Of a DNA stretch of 18,585 bases, positions 15,968-18,585 are shown in pieces. The translations under genes were made by a program, and so were the position numbers. Under the pieces are notes generated by a model that was not told where the DNA came from, made no database searches, and worked only from the letters and a program-made list of their open reading frames with translations. Position 1 is the first letter of the stretch, and every line of letters begins with the position of its first letter. Source of the DNA: Alphaproteobacteria bacterium UBA3002 (GTDB lineage: Bacteria > Pseudomonadota > Alphaproteobacteria > Rickettsiales > UBA3002); assembly GCA_002346425.1 (NCBI GenBank), contig DDZS01000004.1, positions 1,372 through 19,956 on the forward strand, written 5' to 3'.

Positions 15968-16558
15968 ATGGGAAGCAAGCAAACGGCAACATTACTCATC
16001 GCGGGCAGCGCGCCTTCATTGGCCGAAGCGGTGCCAGTAATGGAATCCGCCACGAACATATGGGCACTCAATGATGCGGCTTTCTTTTTAAAAGATCGTG
16101 CGATTTCATTTGATCGCCTGTTCATTAGCGATCGCCGGTTTATCCGTGATCGGATGGAACGCTTGCTGCAGCTGGACACATGCGACATCGCAACTTTCAC
16201 CCAATTACAGCCTGAATTTCCGGAGGCATTGCGCCCGCAGCTGAGACTATGGGAATCGCTAGGCCGACGTGGCGTCTCTCTGATGCCGGGGCGCGTGTAT
16301 CATGGTTGTTCGGTGTTTAATTTCGCGTTTCAGGTGGCGCTGCAGGAAGGGTGGCAACGCATTCAGATCGCTGGCGTCGATCTGCCACCGCCCCCGGGGT
16401 ATACCCGGATAGACGGCTCGCAGCATCTGCCGGAATATGTCTACCCTTACCAGCTCGAAACCACGGCAAAATTATTGCGCTTGGCGAGTGATGCTAAGGT
16501 CGAGATCGACATTCTTTCACCCTGCTCTAACCTGCACGGATTGATGGAACTGTTATGA
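15968..16558 (+). CDS. Small GT42 (CstII-like) / DUF115-like protein, possible sialyl- or related transferase
   Basis: From the ATG at 15968 this is 196 residues. Three motifs appear in the order seen in Campylobacter CstII-type sialyltransferases and in DUF115 proteins: a strand and nucleotide loop TLLIAGSAPSLAEA (8-21), a helix-strand unit GCSVFNFAFQVALQEGWQRI followed by IAGVDL (113-139), and a late ILSPCSNL (182-189). Between them SQHLPEYVYPYQLETTAKLL stands where CstII carries its catalytic His and Tyr segment. It lacks the membrane-associated tail of CstII. Sugar and activity are not provable from sequence; a PEP-like or MAF-like family member is an alternative. The frame stays open upstream to a TTG at 15926, but the motif begins just after the ATG. 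It overlaps the next gene by ATGA and heads a three-gene operon. Confidence 0.65.
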   Translation: MGSKQTATLLIAGSAPSLAEAVPVMESATNIWALNDAAFFLKDRAISFDRLFISDRRFIRDRMERLLQLDTCDIATFTQLQPEFPEALRPQLRLWESLGRRGVSLMPGRVYHGCSVFNFAFQVALQEGWQRIQIAGVDLPPPPGYTRIDGSQHLPEYVYPYQLETTAKLLRLASDAKVEIDILSPCSNLHGLMELL

Positions 16559-17571
16559 GCATTCGCTTTCACATTGACCATGCGTCCGAAAGCCAGATCG
16601 TCGGCTGGGCGGTGAATATTGACACCGGGGCGTTTCCAGAAGGGTTGGCCCTGCGTTTACCTGGCGATACGCATGTCGAAACGATCCAAGCGGATGTGCA
16701 GCGCCCCGACGTTCAAGCTGCCACCCAGGCAACTACTACCGTACTGGGTTTTTCGCTTAACCTGTTCGATCTAGCCAACCGGTTTTGTGCAACCTATAGC
16801 ATCACCCAACACGGTGCTGAAATGTTCGCGTTCGATAACACGCATTTTGCCCATGGCACCATGACCCCCGGGCTTCATGCATATCCAGAACATGCCGCAA
16901 CCGCCCATCAAATTCTTCTTTTTTATGCCGGAGTGGAAAGTCGTTTAGGAAAAGAAATTCAGGATATTCTCGTTCAGAATCCGCATTATTTGGATCCGCA
17001 TTATTTAAGCGGCATCGGGGTCGTAGCCGTCAATTTACATGCGAATCAAACCGATTGGACATCACTGATTCAACAGTCCCGCGAGCGTATTCTTATTTAC
17101 GAAAGCCAGGATACCGCAAAAGTACATATGTTCGCCAATGAAGCGTTATGCGAGCGGAACCGTCTGGCACTTTATGCGCATGACGCCGAGCCGGGCACAG
17201 GCATCGAAACATCGCTGCGCTGGCTGCATGGTATGCCATCCACCCTATCCCTCCGCCAATATATTACGACGATCGCAGCCTATCAGGATTTGTTTTTTAC
17301 CAAAAATCGCGCCCCTATTTTCATCCGTCAATCCGGTAACTATTCACCCACTATGGCTGCTATTCTCACAGAGCAACGGCATCGCGCCAATGTCGATCTT
17401 ATTGTGATGTCTTCCACGACCTCACGGCTCAGCGATATGGAGCCTGTCACGGTTTGGTGCGATGAGCGCGCGCTACGTTTTGTTTTGGATTGCTACACAC
17501 TATCTTCGAGAGAATTTATTTACGAAGCCTCACGCCGTGGGTTACGCATCCGCTATGAGGTCTGCACATGA
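16555..17571 (+). CDS. Two-part protein with GW-type N-terminal domain, function unknown
   Basis: The 338 residues appear to form two parts. Residues 1 to about 72 look like a small beta-sandwich domain that precedes glycosyltransferase domains in many alphaproteobacterial surface-polysaccharide proteins: QIVGWAVNID, a mid-strand LALRLPGDT, RPDVQAA, and a closing LGFSLNLFD. Residues about 105-338 are unrecognised; they include RERILIYESQD (176-186), a Trp/Arg-rich middle (SLRWLHGMPS) and VTVWCDERALRFVLD (298-312), and could be a degenerate GT-B or Rossmann-type fold. There is no signal peptide or membrane helix. Start and stop both overlap neighbours by ATGA, so the three proteins are likely made in fixed ratio and may work as a complex. 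I assign no activity. Confidence 0.75.
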   Translation: MSIRFHIDHASESQIVGWAVNIDTGAFPEGLALRLPGDTHVETIQADVQRPDVQAATQATTTVLGFSLNLFDLANRFCATYSITQHGAEMFAFDNTHFAHGTMTPGLHAYPEHAATAHQILLFYAGVESRLGKEIQDILVQNPHYLDPHYLSGIGVVAVNLHANQTDWTSLIQQSRERILIYESQDTAKVHMFANEALCERNRLALYAHDAEPGTGIETSLRWLHGMPSTLSLRQYITTIAAYQDLFFTKNRAPIFIRQSGNYSPTMAAILTEQRHRANVDLIVMSSTTSRLSDMEPVTVWCDERALRFVLDCYTLSSREFIYEASRRGLRIRYEVCT

Positions 17572-18524
17572 AACTGTTACTGATTGCAGAGACTCCCGTA
17601 GCAGGCACGGTAGCACGTATGGCGCAGCATCTGAATGCCATCGACGGGATGACTTGCCGCCATCTGATCTTACGTAACTATGCGCATAATGCGTTTGCTC
17701 CTCAGACACCCGTCATGCTCGCGCAGCGTGATTGGCGCGCGCAGCTCGCGACCGCGATTGCCGAAGCGGAAGTAGTCATTGCACATAATGTTGTCGATAG
17801 CGGGCTGCTTGCGTTTATCCATAGTTTAAAGCGTCCCTATCATCGCTACGCCTATCATCTGCATTCCGCGCCTGGCGAGCCGCCGCAATTCACCTTTCAC
17901 CATTGGGCGCAATACCGATGGGACGCGTTATTTGCTGTTGCTCAAGGACAGCAGCGATTTATCAAAGACGCGGTTCCCATCGCCAATATCATCGCCGATT
18001 CCGTTTCGACAAGCATCACGCGGCAAGCCGATTTACTTTTGCCCATGTTGCGCAGCACCAGCTTCCGCTGGTCGCACAAAATCCATCAGGATGACATTAC
18101 ATTGTTGCGCCGGATGACCCCTGCTACCGGTATCGATATTCGTGATATTGCCTCCGTCTTCGGGCGGGAAACCGTTACCCATGATGAACTCACCTATTGC
18201 CTGCCCAGCATGCGCTATGTGATTGACGATTTGCATAGCGGATTAATCCATCAAACCGCCTTTGAAGCTTTGAAAGTAGGAACGCTCGTTTTCTCTGCCG
18301 CCGATCCAATCACCATAGACGCCTTTTGCGAAGCGGCAGACTGCCCACCACCCCCAGTGTTACCCGTCACCTGCGCCGCCACCACCGCAGAAACCCTCTG
18401 CCGACTAAAAGGCGACGCATGGCGACCCCTCTCGGAAAAAGCACAGGCATACGGGGAAAACTATCTCGGCGCGGCACGTTTAGCCAACTGCATGCTCACA
18501 CGCATCCGTCAGGCGCTATTATAA
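17568..18524 (+). CDS. GT-B-like (GT4-type) glycosyltransferase candidate
   Basis: The 318-residue protein starts with a Rossmann-like strand (MKLLLIAETPVAGTVARMAQHL) and has AEVVIAHNVVDSGLLAFIHS (67-86), as in N-terminal halves of GT-B enzymes. The C-terminal donor-site region is suggested by DELTYCLPSMRYVIDDLHSG (206-225), then QTAFEALKVGTLVFSA (229-244). This resembles the E-x7-E region of GT4, but the first Glu position appears to be Ser and only the second Glu (Glu233) is kept. It is 50 or more residues shorter than usual GT4 enzymes, so it may be reduced or a non-catalytic partner. A GAGG ribosome-binding site lies about seven bases before the ATG. It is the last gene of the operon and its stop is 11 bases from the tRNA-Trp 3' end, with no terminator between. 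Confidence 0.7.
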   Translation: MKLLLIAETPVAGTVARMAQHLNAIDGMTCRHLILRNYAHNAFAPQTPVMLAQRDWRAQLATAIAEAEVVIAHNVVDSGLLAFIHSLKRPYHRYAYHLHSAPGEPPQFTFHHWAQYRWDALFAVAQGQQRFIKDAVPIANIIADSVSTSITRQADLLLPMLRSTSFRWSHKIHQDDITLLRRMTPATGIDIRDIASVFGRETVTHDELTYCLPSMRYVIDDLHSGLIHQTAFEALKVGTLVFSAADPITIDAFCEAADCPPPPVLPVTCAATTAETLCRLKGDAWRPLSEKAQAYGENYLGAARLANCMLTRIRQALL

Positions 18525-18535
18525 TCCGGAAAATC

Positions 18536-18585
18536 TGGCAGGGGCGACAGGGTTCGAACCTGCGACCTGCGGTTTTGGAGACCGC
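18536..18585 (-). tRNA. trnW: tRNA-Trp (CCA anticodon), partial, 5' part outside window
   Basis: On the minus strand the window holds the anticodon arm (stem GCGGT/ACCGC, loop CTCCAAA with anticodon CCA at 18578-18576), a five-base variable loop and the T arm (GCAGG, loop TTCGAAC, CCTGT). These are followed by the 3' acceptor strand CGCCCCT, discriminator G and an encoded CCA ending at 18536. The 5' acceptor strand and D arm, about 26 bases, are to the right of the window. Its downstream neighbour on this strand would classically be secE, but the accessory block intervenes. Confidence 0.95.

Larger units (their letters stand above)
10830..18535. other. Accessory block between tRNA-Trp and secE
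   Basis: In many alphaproteobacteria tRNA-Trp is followed closely by secE-nusG. Here about 7.7 kb separates them, carrying seven genes in both orientations: glycosyltransferase-like proteins, an RTX protein and unknowns. The tRNA 3' end is the boundary on the right. There is no integrase or transposase inside, and I found no repeat of the tRNA 3' end near secE, so the mechanism of insertion is not visible. The base composition is not obviously different from the flanks. Confidence 0.6.

Overview
The window looks like a piece of an alphaproteobacterial chromosome of medium GC content. The evidence is the order and protein character of the transcription/translation locus: tRNA-Trp, secE, nusG, rplK, rplA, rplJ, rplL, rpoB, rpoC, all on the minus strand. 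RpoB is 1373 residues and strongly alphaproteobacterial in its N-terminal region. I cannot name the genus. A deep-branching order with secreted RTX proteins would fit, but that is inference.

Layout, left to right. 1-2799: the first 933 codons of rpoC, cut inside the trigger-loop region. 2824-6945: complete rpoB. 6946-7062: a leader with two consecutive terminator-like hairpins. 7063-9151: rplL, rplJ, rplA and rplK, tightly packed and read right to left from a probable promoter at 9182-9209. 9320-9916: an unrecognised gene on the opposite strand, sitting between rplK and nusG, which are neighbours in most bacteria. 9923-10829: nusG (with an unusual acidic N-terminal extension) and secE, preceded by a hairpin with a T-run. 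10998-18524: an accessory block of seven genes. 18536-18585: the 3' two-thirds of tRNA-Trp(CCA), on the minus strand.

The accessory block appears to be about surface or secreted glycans. It holds a GT87-like polytopic glycosyltransferase (plus strand), converging with an RTX calcium-binding protein that has a type I secretion-like C-terminus (minus strand). Next are an unrecognised 168-residue protein and a GT2 glycosyltransferase with a large unknown N-terminal half (minus strand, overlapping). Diverging from these is a plus-strand operon of three genes joined by ATGA stop/start overlaps: a small GT42/DUF115-like protein, a two-part protein with a GW-type N-terminal domain, and a GT-B-like protein. 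The operon ends 11 bases from the tRNA. No integrase, transposase, CRISPR array or rRNA is visible. In many alphaproteobacteria tRNA-Trp lies next to secE, so I read this block as an insertion into a normally conserved junction.

No gene-free stretch exceeds 300 bases. The longest gaps (9152-9319 and 10830-10997) hold candidate promoters and the secE-proximal hairpin.
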